Assembly (NCBI GenBank): GCA_910584055.1
Contig: CAJTZS010000008.1
Location: 1 to 64,000 of the forward strand
Length of the DNA stretch: 64,000 nucleotides
Direction of reading: 5' to 3'
DNA from: an uncultured Muribaculaceae bacterium
Lineage (GTDB): Bacteria > Bacteroidota > Bacteroidia > Bacteroidales > Muribaculaceae
The position numbers and the translations under genes are program-made. Positions 33,650-42,394 of this stretch are shown in pieces; position 1 is the first letter of the stretch; each line of letters opens with the position of its first letter. Below the pieces are notes generated by a model. The model was not told the origin of the DNA. It saw only the letters and a program-made list of their open reading frames with translations, and searched no databases.

Positions 33650-33991
33650 CTAATAGCAAGGACTAATTGCAATGAATACGAATGGGAACACAAGAAAATA
33701 CAGATAAAACCACAATGAAGTTTTATCATTATATTCTTTCAGCCATTTATTATAGTTCTTCTTTACGAGTTTTGGAGGGAATAACCACAAAACGAAAAGA
33801 TATATTATAAGAAATGTCGCACCTCCGGCAACCCAATTCCACCACCCTGCAATTCCTGATTTTATGGTGTAGTGAAATAAATAAGGGATAATTGCCAGGA
33901 ATAAAGGAAATGAGATTCCAACACGAGGCCACCCTGCCATTTTTGTATCGCAGTTATCGGCTTTAATATATAAATAGTGTAGGAAGTTCAT
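33650..33991 (-). CDS. Membrane protein, prophage cargo
   Basis: 113 residues from ATG 33991 (MNFLHYLYIKADNCDTKMAG), three membrane segments (PLFLAIIPYLFHY, FLIIYLFVLWLFPP, FYLYFLVFPFVFIAI). A leftward -7 box (TAATTTTG on the minus strand, 34018-34025) supports this start over the longer one. AT-rich but, unlike most cargo, in late-gene orientation. The 9-bp stem AATTAGTCC/GGACTAATT (33630-33668) over its stop is a possible terminator. Confidence 0.6.
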   Translation of the reverse strand: MNFLHYLYIKADNCDTKMAGWPRVGISFPLFLAIIPYLFHYTIKSGIAGWWNWVAGGATFLIIYLFVLWLFPPKLVKKNYNKWLKEYNDKTSLWFYLYFLVFPFVFIAISPCY

Positions 33992-34044
33992 TGTGGCTGT
34001 TGAGGATTTGATGATGGCAAAATTACTTAAAATCGGGCAGATAA

Positions 34045-34073
34045 GCAAGAAAAGCCCCACCGATTGCTCGGTG
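34045..34073 (-). terminator. Leftward terminator after the small cassette-1 gene
   Basis: Read leftward, CACCGA-GCAA-TCGGTG is followed by GGGGCTTTTCTTG. It lies 26 bases past the stop of the gene at 34099-34338. Confidence 0.6.
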
Positions 34074-34098
34074 AGGCCGGAGGCGGCGGCTGTCGTGT

Positions 34099-34338
34099 TC
34101 AGTCGTCGCCGTGGAGGTTGATGCTTGCGAGATATTCGGAGCAGTCGGCGAAGCGGTCGAGTGCGATTTGCAGCGCGGCGGTGCGTGTGGCGGCGAAGAT
34201 GTTAGACAACAGGCAGGTCGAGAAGTCGGTGAAGTGAACGTAGACGAAGAAGCGTTTAAGCCCTTCGGGGCATACTGCCGAATAGTCGGTGAGGTTGGCG
34301 AAGCTGTCCTGTGCGATGCGTTTGTCCGATGTAATCAT
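34099..34338 (-). CDS. Small protein behind control cassette 1
   Basis: 79 residues from ATG 34338 (MITSDKRIAQDSFANLTDYS). The start is supported by the fixed spacing (24-38 nt) between the cassette hairpin and the ATG in all five copies. FFVYVHFTDFSTCLLSNIFAA and TRTAALQIALDRFADCSEYL suggest a small alpha/beta fold. Same genomic setting as ardA, so an accessory or anti-host function is likely but unproven. Confidence 0.55.
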   Translation of the reverse strand: MITSDKRIAQDSFANLTDYSAVCPEGLKRFFVYVHFTDFSTCLLSNIFAATRTAALQIALDRFADCSEYLASINLHGDD

Positions 34339-34361
34339 AATGCAATGTTTTAAGGGTTTAT

Positions 34362-34525
34362 GTGCCGGGGCACGTTGGATTTTATGTGCATTCGGGTGCA
34401 AGCGTCAAGCGGTTGGCGGTGCAAGGGTGATTACCGTATTTCAGTATGAAATCGGGGGAACGCGGAGCGCACACCTGCCCTTGCATAAACCGCGGCTTGC
34501 TAACTTTGCACAGGAAAATCAGTGC
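34362..34525. promoter_or_regulatory. Bidirectional control cassette, copy 1
   Basis: Hairpin GTGCC-GG-GGCAC (34362-34373), then the box TTTTATGTGC (34380 on), then the arms TGCAAGGG and CCCTTGCA about 60 bases apart, then a rightward promoter TTG (34481) with 17-bp spacing to TAACTTTG (34501-34508), and the start region CAGGAAAATCAGTGCCC. Downstream there are only about 80 bases before the next gene end. Confidence 0.5.
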
Positions 34526-34604
34526 CCCGTGCCGTAATGCCGCATTGCATAGTGTCGGGCAAACGGTGTCGGCCAGGCTCGCGGCATCACCGGCGGCGGT
34601 ATGA

Positions 34605-35462
34605 TCAGAACCAATATCCCTTTGCTTCTTTGGCGTTGCGGAACACCGGGGGCGAGAACAGCCGGGCGGTGTCGGAGCGGTGCCATTCGGGGAAGGTGTC
34701 GGGGCGTTTGCGGATATACTCAACAATATCGCGGAGGTTTTCATCGCGCGGCGGTCGGTCGCAAACGATGTCGGCGGCGTGGCCGCGGAGGGCTTCGCAC
34801 AGTTTAGAGTTTATAGTCGAGAGTTGAGAGAGGGTTGATAGTCCGAGGGTTTCATCACGGAGCCGCTGCATGAGTTCGTGGGATATGTAACGGGCGGCAA
34901 GTGTCGCCTCGGCATTTATAATCTTGGGGCGCAGTTCGATGTATTTATCCCACAGTGTAGAATGTGGAGCGCGAGCCGGAGAAAGCGATATGATGTGCTT
35001 CGGCAGAAAGAGCGTGGCGCGGAAGAAGTCGCACGGGGGCGTGTCGCGCCATTCGGGAGTGGCGGCAAGCAGGGGTATGAGGGCGTTGATGGCCGTGTCG
35101 CACTGGGAGCGATGGGCGGCGATAAGGCGGTCTACCCTGTCGCGCGATGCCGGGGCGAGGTTTTGGTTACTCACCACGGCAAAGCCGTTGACGGTCTGCA
35201 CGAGGTCGAGCGACGGTATGGCGTCGGCGAGTGCGCGGTGCGCGGCGACGGCGGCAAGCGCAGTGAGTAATGGGGCGTGATGATTGGCGGCGAGTGTCGC
35301 GTCAATGACGGCTTCGGGGCAGAAAGTGTCGAAAAGCCATTGCTCGGCGGTGTCGAGCCAATGGGCGATTTTGTCGTATAGTGTCTGTTCGCCCTTAACG
35401 GCGCATACTTGCTGCGGCACGAAGCGGCGCAGGTCGGTGTCGTTATTTATCAGTCTTGCCAT
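34605..35462 (-). CDS. Late-region hypothetical protein (possible head-completion protein)
   Basis: 285 residues, helical, with a TLYDKIAHWLDTAEQWLFD start and a Leu/Ala-rich middle. The peptide STLSQLSTINSKL is encoded by a GTCGAGAGTTGAGAG-type repeat found elsewhere in the prophage. It overlaps the portal gene by 20 bases, the position of a head-tail adaptor. I recall a similar DUF in Bacteroidetes phages but cannot name it with confidence. Confidence 0.55.
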   Translation of the reverse strand: MARLINNDTDLRRFVPQQVCAVKGEQTLYDKIAHWLDTAEQWLFDTFCPEAVIDATLAANHHAPLLTALAAVAAHRALADAIPSLDLVQTVNGFAVVSNQNLAPASRDRVDRLIAAHRSQCDTAINALIPLLAATPEWRDTPPCDFFRATLFLPKHIISLSPARAPHSTLWDKYIELRPKIINAEATLAARYISHELMQRLRDETLGLSTLSQLSTINSKLCEALRGHAADIVCDRPPRDENLRDIVEYIRKRPDTFPEWHRSDTARLFSPPVFRNAKEAKGYWF

Positions 35463-36753
35463 CGGTAGTAACGGTTTTGGCGTCGCGGTTTTCGTCGAGC
35501 GTGGTTAATTGGATAAATGGGATAAGGGGCTTCACGCCTTTCCAGCCGTTGAAGCGGATTATGATGCGGTGAACGGCGAAAAGTAGGTCGTGGTACGGTT
35601 TCTGAAGGGCCTGGGCGATTGTGTAAAGCTCCCGTTTGTCGGAGCCGGAGTTGTTTGTCTGCGCCTTGCCGGGCACGGAGCCTACGAGGTTGGAGTGAAC
35701 GCGCAGGGTGAAGCATATCATATTGACTGCCTCCTGTATGTCGCTCTCCCAGTCGCCGCCCTCCTTGTCGGAATCGATCTTGTTGATTACGACGTCGTGC
35801 TGCTCGTCGCCGTTGGGGTTGACGTAGAAGGTGGAGAACCACACCTTGCCGGAGTTTTCGGCGCCGGTGAGGAAGTCGAGGATACGCTGTTTTTCCTCGA
35901 TGATGCGCGCCTGTTGCTTTGCGCGGTCGGTTATGCCCTCGGATTTGAAAATTGAATCCCAGTATTTCTGCGACACTTCGATGTGGTATTTGAGCGGCGC
36001 GGAGTTGCGGAGCTTCGCTTCTTTTGCGAGGCCGATAAGCCGCTTGATGTTGTACCACTTCCCCCGGAACAGCGCGCCATAGTAAGGTATGGGGTAATAT
36101 GTGCTGTCGGGGGTTGGTACGCGGCAGACGATGGCGAATTTGCGGCAGGTGTCGCCGCGTTTCAGTCGGTCGCGGAGGTCGGCGAAAGGCGAGGCGGCAT
36201 CGAGCATTTCGATAATCTCGCAGTCGTCGATGGTGGCGAACTTGCGCCAGTTGGCGAAATAAAGGCGAGGTATTCGCCCGTTGGTGTCCGCCGGAGCGAA
36301 GCGGCAGTAACAGGCTTCCTTGCGGATAATGCGCACAATCTTTGTCGCCTCGGAGTTGAGAATGATGACCGACACGGCGAAGGCAAAGTGCTTCAAGTCC
36401 TGGCACACGCCGAGGAAATATGAAGGGAGGTCGTTGTCGAGGGTGAAATCCTCGACGGCATCGGCGACAGGCGCGGAGGCTTGGGCGGTGTCGTAGACGA
36501 GGCCGGAGCCGTAGCAGACCTCGGCATTGAACATCTGACAGGTTGCGAGGGTTTCGTCCGATTCTATCAGGTCGATAATGTCGAAGGGCATTTGATTGTT
36601 GGCACCCCAGGGCATATATGCGTGGGTGTCGGAGAGGGTTGTCGGCGTAATCTCTCCGTCCTCCTTGAACACGGGCTTGGGGTCGGTGAAAACAACGGCA
36701 GCGCGTCCTTCAAAGATTGTTTCTACGGAGTTGAAAAGTAATGTATCTTGCAT
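35443..36753 (-). CDS. Portal-like protein
   Basis: 436 residues. The N-terminal part (FDIIDLIESDETLATCQMFN, NAEVCYGSGLVYD) and the C-terminal helix region (DIQEAVNMICFTLRVHSNLV, SGSDKRELYTIAQALQKPYH) follow the plan of portal proteins: clip/stem with EEKQRILDFL helices, then a wing and crown. No cysteine or enzyme motif. It is separated from the terminase by accessory genes, an unusual order. Confidence 0.6.
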   Translation of the reverse strand: MQDTLLFNSVETIFEGRAAVVFTDPKPVFKEDGEITPTTLSDTHAYMPWGANNQMPFDIIDLIESDETLATCQMFNAEVCYGSGLVYDTAQASAPVADAVEDFTLDNDLPSYFLGVCQDLKHFAFAVSVIILNSEATKIVRIIRKEACYCRFAPADTNGRIPRLYFANWRKFATIDDCEIIEMLDAASPFADLRDRLKRGDTCRKFAIVCRVPTPDSTYYPIPYYGALFRGKWYNIKRLIGLAKEAKLRNSAPLKYHIEVSQKYWDSIFKSEGITDRAKQQARIIEEKQRILDFLTGAENSGKVWFSTFYVNPNGDEQHDVVINKIDSDKEGGDWESDIQEAVNMICFTLRVHSNLVGSVPGKAQTNNSGSDKRELYTIAQALQKPYHDLLFAVHRIIIRFNGWKGVKPLIPFIQLTTLDENRDAKTVTTDGKTDK

Positions 36754-36782
36754 AATCTATCGAAAAAAATCAGAGGGAAGAA

Positions 36783-37025
36783 TCAGAGGAAAACTTCGAG
36801 GCCGTTAATGCGAAAAATACAGACGTGTCGGATTTTTCGGATCTGGCCGGAGGCCAGGAGCTTGAAGTTTTGGGTGCCGGAGTATCTTGCGGCGGCTTTA
36901 TTGGGGAGTGCAATGCAGTTGTGCAGATGCACGATTTCGCCGTTTCGTTTCCAAAAGGAAATATCTACGGGGTCGCCGCTGTGGAGCATAGTGAGTGCCG
37001 TTGTGTAATGGATTGCGTGTGCCAT
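36783..37025 (-). CDS. Small late protein
   Basis: 80 residues (MAHAIHYTTALTMLHSGDPV start), beta-rich (IVHLHNCIALPNKAAARYSG), overlapping the next upstream gene by one base. No family recognised; possibly a small head or tail decoration protein. Confidence 0.55.
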   Translation of the reverse strand: MAHAIHYTTALTMLHSGDPVDISFWKRNGEIVHLHNCIALPNKAAARYSGTQNFKLLASGQIRKIRHVCIFRINGLEVFL

Positions 37026-38140
37026 CAGTTGAAAGGATTTTTGTAGGTGTCGTTATGTATTCGGTCGGAGTATCGGAAGCTGCTGTCGGGTCGCACGGAG
37101 GTACGGCGGTAGGTGAACTTGACTTTGTTAAGTTCATCGTCGCCGTCCTGAACCTCACTGGTACTGTCGGTGATAAGCACCGGGGGGAAGGTTTCGTTAA
37201 AGAAATCATCGTCGTTATACGGGCGGTCGACAATGCGCACGTCGCGCGAGGCGAAAAGCTGCGTAAGCCATCGGGCGGTGTCGAAAGAAAGGTTGTCGGC
37301 CTGAAAGTCGAAGGACTGCTCAACGGATTGGTCGTAGAGGCGGAGAGTGTCGGCGCAGACGGCCTCGGAGCGTTTCACTTTGGTTTTGGCGGTGGTGTCA
37401 CCGGTTAGTTCGGCCAGTTCGAGGCAGTTGAACATATTGGTGAACCAGAGCCGGAGGTCGGGGGTGGTGTCGGAGAAGTAGACGGTAATGGAGCGTCGGC
37501 CTATGTCGACGGTTACGCCGAGGATTTCATAAGGCGTGGCGTTGTAGTATTTGGCGGTCTTCTCGTAGAGTGCGGCACGGCTTACGGTGAGCATGGCGAG
37601 GCGGTATTTGTCGCCGTAGCCGGTATATCCGTCGGGAGAGAATATGACGCGGATAAGGCCGGTGTCGCATCGGCGAGTGATGATGTGGTATGCAATCAGT
37701 TCCTGGTCTTCATATTTGAGAGGCGGCACGACGTAAAATAGCGGCACGGGAATATTGGGCGTGGCGGTGATGATGCGGCGCGAGGTGAGGAACTGCCGCG
37801 ATATGATGGCTCCGGGCTGCAGGTCGGTGTGTCGGTCGCAGTAGAGGATAGAGAAAGTACGGGAGGCGGAAGTGGCGTCGGCGGCTCGTGCCGTTAGCCG
37901 GAATGTAGCGAGTGGCTGCTCACGGAGCGACATTTCGGTTTCGATGAGGGAAGCGAAATCGTGGAGGGTAACGATGCCGCCGTATGGGTAGTAGGTTTCG
38001 GAGAAAACAGGGTTTTCGTCGGTGCCGGAGAGGATAAAGAGCGATATATCCACGGAGGCGGCGGAGGTATTGACGGTTATGCGCTCGACGGCGGAGGAAA
38101 AAGCGAGGTCGCCGAAGTTGAGTAGTATCGATGTTGCCAT
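37025..38140 (-). CDS. Late structural protein, tail-associated
   Basis: 371 residues, beta-rich with hydrophobic strands (VDISLFILSGTDENPVFSET, LIRVIFSPDGYTGYGDKYRL) and an EQSFDFQADNLSF segment. The layout recalls the tail-tip protein at 18996 (an ILFN/IRING start followed by beta domains). No enzyme motif. The product is probably a structural component of the virion. Confidence 0.55.
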   Translation of the reverse strand: MATSILLNFGDLAFSSAVERITVNTSAASVDISLFILSGTDENPVFSETYYPYGGIVTLHDFASLIETEMSLREQPLATFRLTARAADATSASRTFSILYCDRHTDLQPGAIISRQFLTSRRIITATPNIPVPLFYVVPPLKYEDQELIAYHIITRRCDTGLIRVIFSPDGYTGYGDKYRLAMLTVSRAALYEKTAKYYNATPYEILGVTVDIGRRSITVYFSDTTPDLRLWFTNMFNCLELAELTGDTTAKTKVKRSEAVCADTLRLYDQSVEQSFDFQADNLSFDTARWLTQLFASRDVRIVDRPYNDDDFFNETFPPVLITDSTSEVQDGDDELNKVKFTYRRTSVRPDSSFRYSDRIHNDTYKNPFN

Positions 38141-38196
38141 GCCGCAAATGTATTGCGCCCCGGCTGCCGGACAAAAGACAGCCGAGGACGGCGCGG

Positions 38197-38403
38197 TCAG
38201 GGGATTGCGATTTTATACAATCCCCATTTGTCTTCGGCGCATAGGTGGAAAGCCAGCCGCTCGGAGGGAGATTCCATATAGCGGAACACCTCGCCGTCGC
38301 GCCACGAGTAATAGAGTGCGAGGCGGAAGGCTTCGATGCTGCCGCAGGCTTCGATTTGCCATGAGCCTTTATCGGTGAATACTTTGTAAATCTTCTTTTC
38401 CAT
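38197..38403 (-). CDS. Small protein
   Basis: 68 residues (MEKKIYKVFTDKGSWQIEAC), alpha/beta, ending in LCAEDKWGLYKIAIP. Starts with a good MEKK context. Stands between the structural gene and the cassette-2 gene. No family recognised. Confidence 0.5.
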   Translation of the reverse strand: MEKKIYKVFTDKGSWQIEACGSIEAFRLALYYSWRDGEVFRYMESPSERLAFHLCAEDKWGLYKIAIP

Positions 38404-38463
38404 ATCATTTCGATTAATAGGGATTATAAAAATGAGTGGGGAGAGAGGGCAAAGCCGAGGGCG

Positions 38464-38832
38464 TTAACCCTCGGCTGCGGCAAGCTGCTTAAGCTCGTTG
38501 AAATGCTGCTCGGATATTGATGCGCCGAGTTCGCGCTTTTTCCAGAGCATGAAGCGCATGGCCGATTGAGGGGTGCGGCAGTTGCAGCCTATGTTTTCGT
38601 CGGGCATCACGCCGAGAAGGTAGACGTAAAATCCGTTGTTGCGCGAGCGTTTGAACACCAGGAGCTTGCTCTTTTGAGCGGTGGCCTCGGCAGCGGCTTC
38701 GGGCTTCTGTTCGGGGGCGACGGGGGCTGTGGCCTCTTTCTTGGCTGCGCTCTTGCGTGTGCGCTTCTTTGTCTTGGCGGTCGAGGTGGCGTTGGCGGTT
38801 GCTGCTGTCGTGGTGGTGGCTGTAGTTTTCAT
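38464..38832 (-). CDS. Histone-tail-like small protein behind control cassette 2
   Basis: 122 residues from ATG 38832. The first 65 residues are Thr/Ala then Lys/Ala/Pro-rich (KTKKRTRKSAAKKE), like histone H1 tails. The rest is a folded domain (LLVFKRSRNNGFYVYLLGVM, CRTPQSAMRFMLWKKRELG). Might bind DNA. The start is fixed by the cassette spacing; a hairpin CCGAGGG/CCCTCGG over the stop ends the transcript. Confidence 0.6.
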   Translation of the reverse strand: MKTTATTTTAATANATSTAKTKKRTRKSAAKKEATAPVAPEQKPEAAAEATAQKSKLLVFKRSRNNGFYVYLLGVMPDENIGCNCRTPQSAMRFMLWKKRELGASISEQHFNELKQLAAAEG

Positions 38833-38861
38833 TTCTTTGAATTTTAGAGGGTTTGTTACTT

Positions 38862-39085
38862 GCCCCGAAGGGCTTATTGAATTTTTACGTTGCAATATCA
38901 GGGAGTGTTCAGAAAGCGGCGAAGCAAAAATTTTCAGTAAAATTTCAGCCGTAGGCCGTAGATAAAAATGAAGCTGCAACGTAGCGAAGCGAGATTTTTA
39001 TTGAAATTTTGCGCAGAAATCATCGCCTGTTTTGCGGCGGTGCGGTGAACCCTACCTTTGCGACAGGAAAAATCACTATGCCCTG
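38862..39085. promoter_or_regulatory. Bidirectional control cassette, copy 2
   Basis: Hairpin GCCC-CGAA-GGGC (38862-38873); box TTTTTACGTTGC (38882 on); two related copies of a GCGAAGC-AAAATTTT type repeat (near 38919 and 38980); a rightward promoter TTTTG, 18 bp, TACCTTTG (39053-39060); and a start region CAGGAAAAATCACTATGCCC. Strongly similar to copy 3 over most of its length. Confidence 0.55.
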
Positions 39086-39680
39086 ACGGATCAGGAAAGT
39101 TACAGCCGTCTAAAACCCGGAGGGAGAAAACTTGCCTCCGCCACTGCGCAAGCGCGCTGCCTCCCCGACCGATATAAACAAGCACCCGGCAAGGGCGTTT
39201 CCGATGAGTGGCAAGCCTCCCGGCCACGGCAGCCCGGAGCGCAACGGCGCGGTCGCCCGGCGGTGTCGAAGCGGAGTGTTCAGACCGTTGCCAATAACAC
39301 CGATGTTAATGTGTCTTTATGGCGTGGTGTCCGTTGAGGATATGGCCGCTGCCTCGCCCCGGGCTGTTCGCCTCGTGTCTGTCGGGGAAAAGAGTTGCCC
39401 GGCAACCTATTTCCACCGTGCGGCATCGACGGGCATAAGCATCTTGCCGCCGTGCGTCGGCTTCGGCGCGCCTCTCTCCCCACGGGGTCGAAAAGTCGAT
39501 TGTTAAGGGTCGAGAGTTGAGAGAGATTTCACCGGCATAATCCGGCGGAGTATGGAAAGGTGCAATAGTTGGCGAGGAGCGTGTCGGAGCGGCAATAGGT
39601 AAACCGTGGCGGCGAGTGTCGGCAAAAGGAGCGTGGGGAAAGGCTCGCCGGTGGTGGCGAGCCTCCCTTTGGAGGTCGGA
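39086..39680 (+). other. Gene-free stretch downstream of cassette 2
   Basis: About 600 bases without a convincing gene in any frame. It shares with the stretch behind cassette 3 the start region and a GCTGCCTCCC-GACCG block (about 39150; 40208 in the other). Small hairpins (CCTGA-CGGA-TCAGG near 39090). Ends with GGCTCGCC/GGCGAGCC (39644-39665), which also serves as leftward terminator of the next gene. A GTCGAGAGTTGAGAG-type repeat lies at 39508. Possibly a non-coding RNA. Confidence 0.35.
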
Positions 39681-39685
39681 GTGCT

Positions 39686-39883
39686 TTATGCAATCTCGTA
39701 AACCATCGTGTAGTCGGCGTTGCCTACCATATCGGCTGCGCGGTCGGAGGCCTCTTCTTCGTTGCGGGCTTCCACATATACCGTCTGGCTGTCGCCGTCG
39801 AAGGTGATTACTTCCACTTGGTATTCTTTCATGCGGTTGGAGCGAGAGGTGGTGCTTGCTGCGAAATTCATTATATGTGTCAT
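39686..39883 (-). CDS. Small protein behind control cassette 3
   Basis: 65 residues from ATG 39883, which lies 28 nt from the cassette hairpin as in the other copies; a second ATG at 39832 (MKEYQVEVITF) would give a 48-residue core. That core is alpha/beta and acidic (DSQTVYVEARNEEEASDRAA). No family recognised. Confidence 0.5.
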   Translation of the reverse strand: MTHIMNFAASTTSRSNRMKEYQVEVITFDGDSQTVYVEARNEEEASDRAADMVGNADYTMVYEIA

Positions 39884-39911
39884 TGCCGTAAGATTTTGAT
39901 TGTTATTACTG

Positions 39912-40130
39912 TGCGCCGGGGCGCATTTGATTTTTACGCGCAATAAGGAGGGAAGTAGAAAGAGCGCAAGCGCAAAAATTTCAAGCAAAATTTTACCCCT
40001 GCCGGGGCGTAGCAAATACTACCCCTGCAAGGGTGTGGAGATTTGTAAAAATTTGAGCGGAAATCGGAGCCTGTTTTGCGATAGCTCGGTACGACCTAAC
40101 TTTGCAAAGTGAAATATCAGATGCGTACCC
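39912..40130. promoter_or_regulatory. Bidirectional control cassette, copy 3
   Basis: Hairpin TGCGCC-GG-GGCGCA (39912-39925); box TTTTTACGCGC (39931 on); AAAAATTT-type repeats; rightward promoter TTTTG, 18 bp, TAACTTTG (40097-40104); and start region GTGAAATATCAGATGCG. The -35-side block CCTGTTTTGCG is identical in copy 2. Confidence 0.55.
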
Positions 40131-40675
40131 GTGCGTGTTTACAAGTAATACCAGTTAAAATCAGGTCTGCAAGAACGGAAATGACGTGATATAATGCGCG
40201 GTAAGCACTGCCTCCCGACCGTATGAAAACCTATGTGTTTATGTTTAAGGATACGCTTTAGCGCTTCCTGTGGAAGAATCGCCCGACGGCAACGGCCATA
40301 TTCCTTGATGAAGCCCGTAACGCCGAATCAGCCTCACTCCTTGATTCAACAGCCAATATGAGGGGCCACGGAGATACACACCGCTTTACCCCCTGCATAA
40401 ACCGGCCTCCAAAGGGAACAGATAATAACGGCACAGCCTTATCCACGCGACAACGCCGACACTTGCCGCCGCTGCCGCTTGAAAAAGAAAGACCGCCCCG
40501 AAGTGGAGCGGTCAAATGCGATAGGGATAACAGCCCTTATGGGTTGAGATTTGAAGCTCAACGGCCACGCCGCAATAGCCCGGCGGCAGTGTCGCATCGC
40601 CATTATAAACAAAAAGTGAAAACCGCGTCAACACATATTGCTACCAGAACGTTATAACTCAAAAACATTTTTACT
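40131..40675. other. Gene-free stretch downstream of cassette 3
   Basis: About 540 bases with no convincing gene. It contains the GCACTGCCTCCC-GACCG block shared with the stretch behind cassette 2. A leftward terminator at 40481-40513 (GACCGC...GCGGTC followed on the minus strand by TTTCTTTTTC) shows leftward transcription across the right part, beyond the S41 peptidase gene. Confidence 0.35.
40481..40513 (-). terminator. Leftward rho-independent terminator
   Basis: Stem GACCGC/GCGGTC with a CC/GG extension, followed in the leftward direction by TTTCTTTTTC. It lies about 410 bases past the stop of the S41 peptidase gene and 196 past the opposite-strand small membrane gene. Confidence 0.7.
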
Positions 40676-40849
40676 ATGGCATACGGAATATTTCTCACTG
40701 TCCTTACAGCTATCATTGCGACTTTCATTGGAGTAGGTATAGCTGATTCAGAATGGCTCAAAAAAAGAGTTCATTACCGATTCGCACGATATCTTATTGG
40801 TCTAATAATAGCACTTATCATTTTCTGCCCGCTGTACCTCGGAATTTGA
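40676..40849 (+). CDS. Small two-segment membrane protein
   Basis: 57 residues (MAYGIFLTVLTAIIATFIGV start) with membrane segments at about 4-23 and 39-56, split by a basic loop (WLKKRVHYRFARY). AT-rich, rightward, in the accessory island between the structural blocks. No promoter of the TAnnTTTG type is seen directly before it. Confidence 0.5.
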   Translation: MAYGIFLTVLTAIIATFIGVGIADSEWLKKRVHYRFARYLIGLIIALIIFCPLYLGI

Positions 40850-40924
40850 AAGTATATCCGCTTATCATAAGAAACCCCGACATCACTGCCGGGTGTTCCA
40901 TATTGTATGAGTTGCTGTTACACG

Positions 40925-42214
40925 TTATTTCAATAGCTTCAATGCTTCTTCAAGCACGTTATCTTTGCCGGAAAAAAAGCTTTCTGATTCTTCAACTACG
41001 ACATCGGGAATAATCCCGACACCGATAAACTCGGTGCCGTCGGGCAACCATTCATCGCGGGCGCATATCCTTGCCATATAGCCATAACCGAGGTCTATCA
41101 TAATCGGTTGGCCGGTACTGCCTCCTGTCGGTGTGCCTATAATTTTACCTCGCTTAGCAGCTCTAAACGTAGCTGCAAAATCTTCAGAAGCGGAAAATGT
41201 ATTGCTGTTTACCAGAAGCACTACGGGAATTTCAAATTTGGGAATTTCTGCGTGTTGAGCTGAGAAAGGGATAAGCGGATTTCCTTTCTCAATATACGGT
41301 TCAACGGTTTTGCCCCATGCTTTCATTACGGGAATATATTTTGGTGATGACCATTCGAGAGCCGGGATTGTATCAGGGCAAATAAGTCTAAGAATAAAAT
41401 CGCCATAGGTAGAGTTGCCGCCTCCGTTATCACGGATATCTATCACCAAAGAAGATACATTTTCAAGCGAATCAAACACTTCAATAAATTTTTCGTGATC
41501 GAACAGCCCCTGCTGGAAAGAGGGTATTTTAATATATCCGATATTACCGGGTAATTTTTTGTGTGAAATAACCCGTTTGTTATAAGGATTATATTGCCAG
41601 TTCATATCACGTTCCACGTTCAGGGTGAAAATACTGTCGGGCGCGTTTCTAAACTTGACTTTCACCGATTTGTCAGCAGGGCCATTTGTCAACTGGCCGC
41701 CAAAGAAAGCGGCAGACTGCGACCATTGGGGAGTGGAGGAAGGGAAATATGGAATAACGTTTTTTTCGCCATATTCAATTACAGGCATATCGTTCATCTC
41801 GAGTATTTCGGTGCCGGGTCTTAATCCTGCCGCTATCATTTTATCTGTAATGACATCTGTAACAAAAACGCGGTTGCCGAACCTTTTTGTGAAGAATGGA
41901 AGCGTCCAATCCCTGACAGCCGGTGTATTACACCAAACGGCAGTGTGTCCATCTTTAAGAGTGGCGCACAGGAGTTTCAGGCTGTCGAGAAAAGCCTCAT
42001 CTGTCGGAGTGTCTACGATTTGGGGCAAACGTGCCATATAGAGGCTATCCCAGTTGCACGGCAATTTGTCCATGTGCGCGAAATTATACTTTACCTCTGT
42101 GCCAAACTTGGTAACGATGGAGGCTTTCTGTGCCGGTGTCAACTGATTAGCCGCATTCAGATGAACTGCGGCAAGCATCAGCACAACGAGAGAACATAAA
42201 AACTTATTCATCAA
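40925..42214 (-). CDS. Secreted S41-family peptidase, prophage cargo
   Basis: 429 residues with a signal peptide (FLCSLVVLMLAAVHLNA). A PDZ-like part lies around GLRPGTEILEMND. The S41 core is GYIKIPSFQQGLF, SSLVIDIRDNGGG and VVLLVNSNTFSASEDFAA, with the nucleophile Ser in SASE, then KRGKIIGTPTGG carrying the likely general-base Lys. Family members are C-terminal-processing or tricorn-type proteases. A whole protease gene inside a late phage operon is unusual; it is AT-rich relative to phage genes and probably serves the lysogen. Confidence 0.85.
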   Translation of the reverse strand: MMNKFLCSLVVLMLAAVHLNAANQLTPAQKASIVTKFGTEVKYNFAHMDKLPCNWDSLYMARLPQIVDTPTDEAFLDSLKLLCATLKDGHTAVWCNTPAVRDWTLPFFTKRFGNRVFVTDVITDKMIAAGLRPGTEILEMNDMPVIEYGEKNVIPYFPSSTPQWSQSAAFFGGQLTNGPADKSVKVKFRNAPDSIFTLNVERDMNWQYNPYNKRVISHKKLPGNIGYIKIPSFQQGLFDHEKFIEVFDSLENVSSLVIDIRDNGGGNSTYGDFILRLICPDTIPALEWSSPKYIPVMKAWGKTVEPYIEKGNPLIPFSAQHAEIPKFEIPVVLLVNSNTFSASEDFAATFRAAKRGKIIGTPTGGSTGQPIMIDLGYGYMARICARDEWLPDGTEFIGVGIIPDVVVEESESFFSGKDNVLEEALKLLK

Positions 42215-42231
42215 TATTGCAGTTATGTGGT

Positions 42232-42348
42232 TTATTGTTCGTTGTTAACTTTCTTACTGTGTTTATTCTTGCTATATATCCGACCACCAATCAAACCTCC
42301 AATAATACCTGCCACCAGAGGAAAAAATGCGATAAATGAAATTTTCAT
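42232..42348 (-). CDS. Very small membrane protein
   Basis: 38 residues (MKISFIAFFPLVAGIIGGLI then GGRIYSKNKHSKKVNNEQ): one hydrophobic helix with glycine-zipper character and a basic tail. It immediately precedes the peptidase gene in the same orientation, so it may be cotranscribed. Size makes the call uncertain. Confidence 0.45.
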   Translation of the reverse strand: MKISFIAFFPLVAGIIGGLIGGRIYSKNKHSKKVNNEQ

Positions 42349-42394
42349 ATTTGAGAGTTAGAGATATTATATCGCCGTGGCTCTCGGCGATTAT

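Noticed and set aside
35450..36406. A 318-codon leftward frame
   Set aside because: Lies inside the portal-like gene in another frame and is Arg/His/Pro-rich with no fold-like pattern.
40753..41013. 86-codon rightward frame overlapping the peptidase end
   Set aside because: Competes with the better 57-residue membrane protein at 40676 and with the peptidase gene; composition is random-like.
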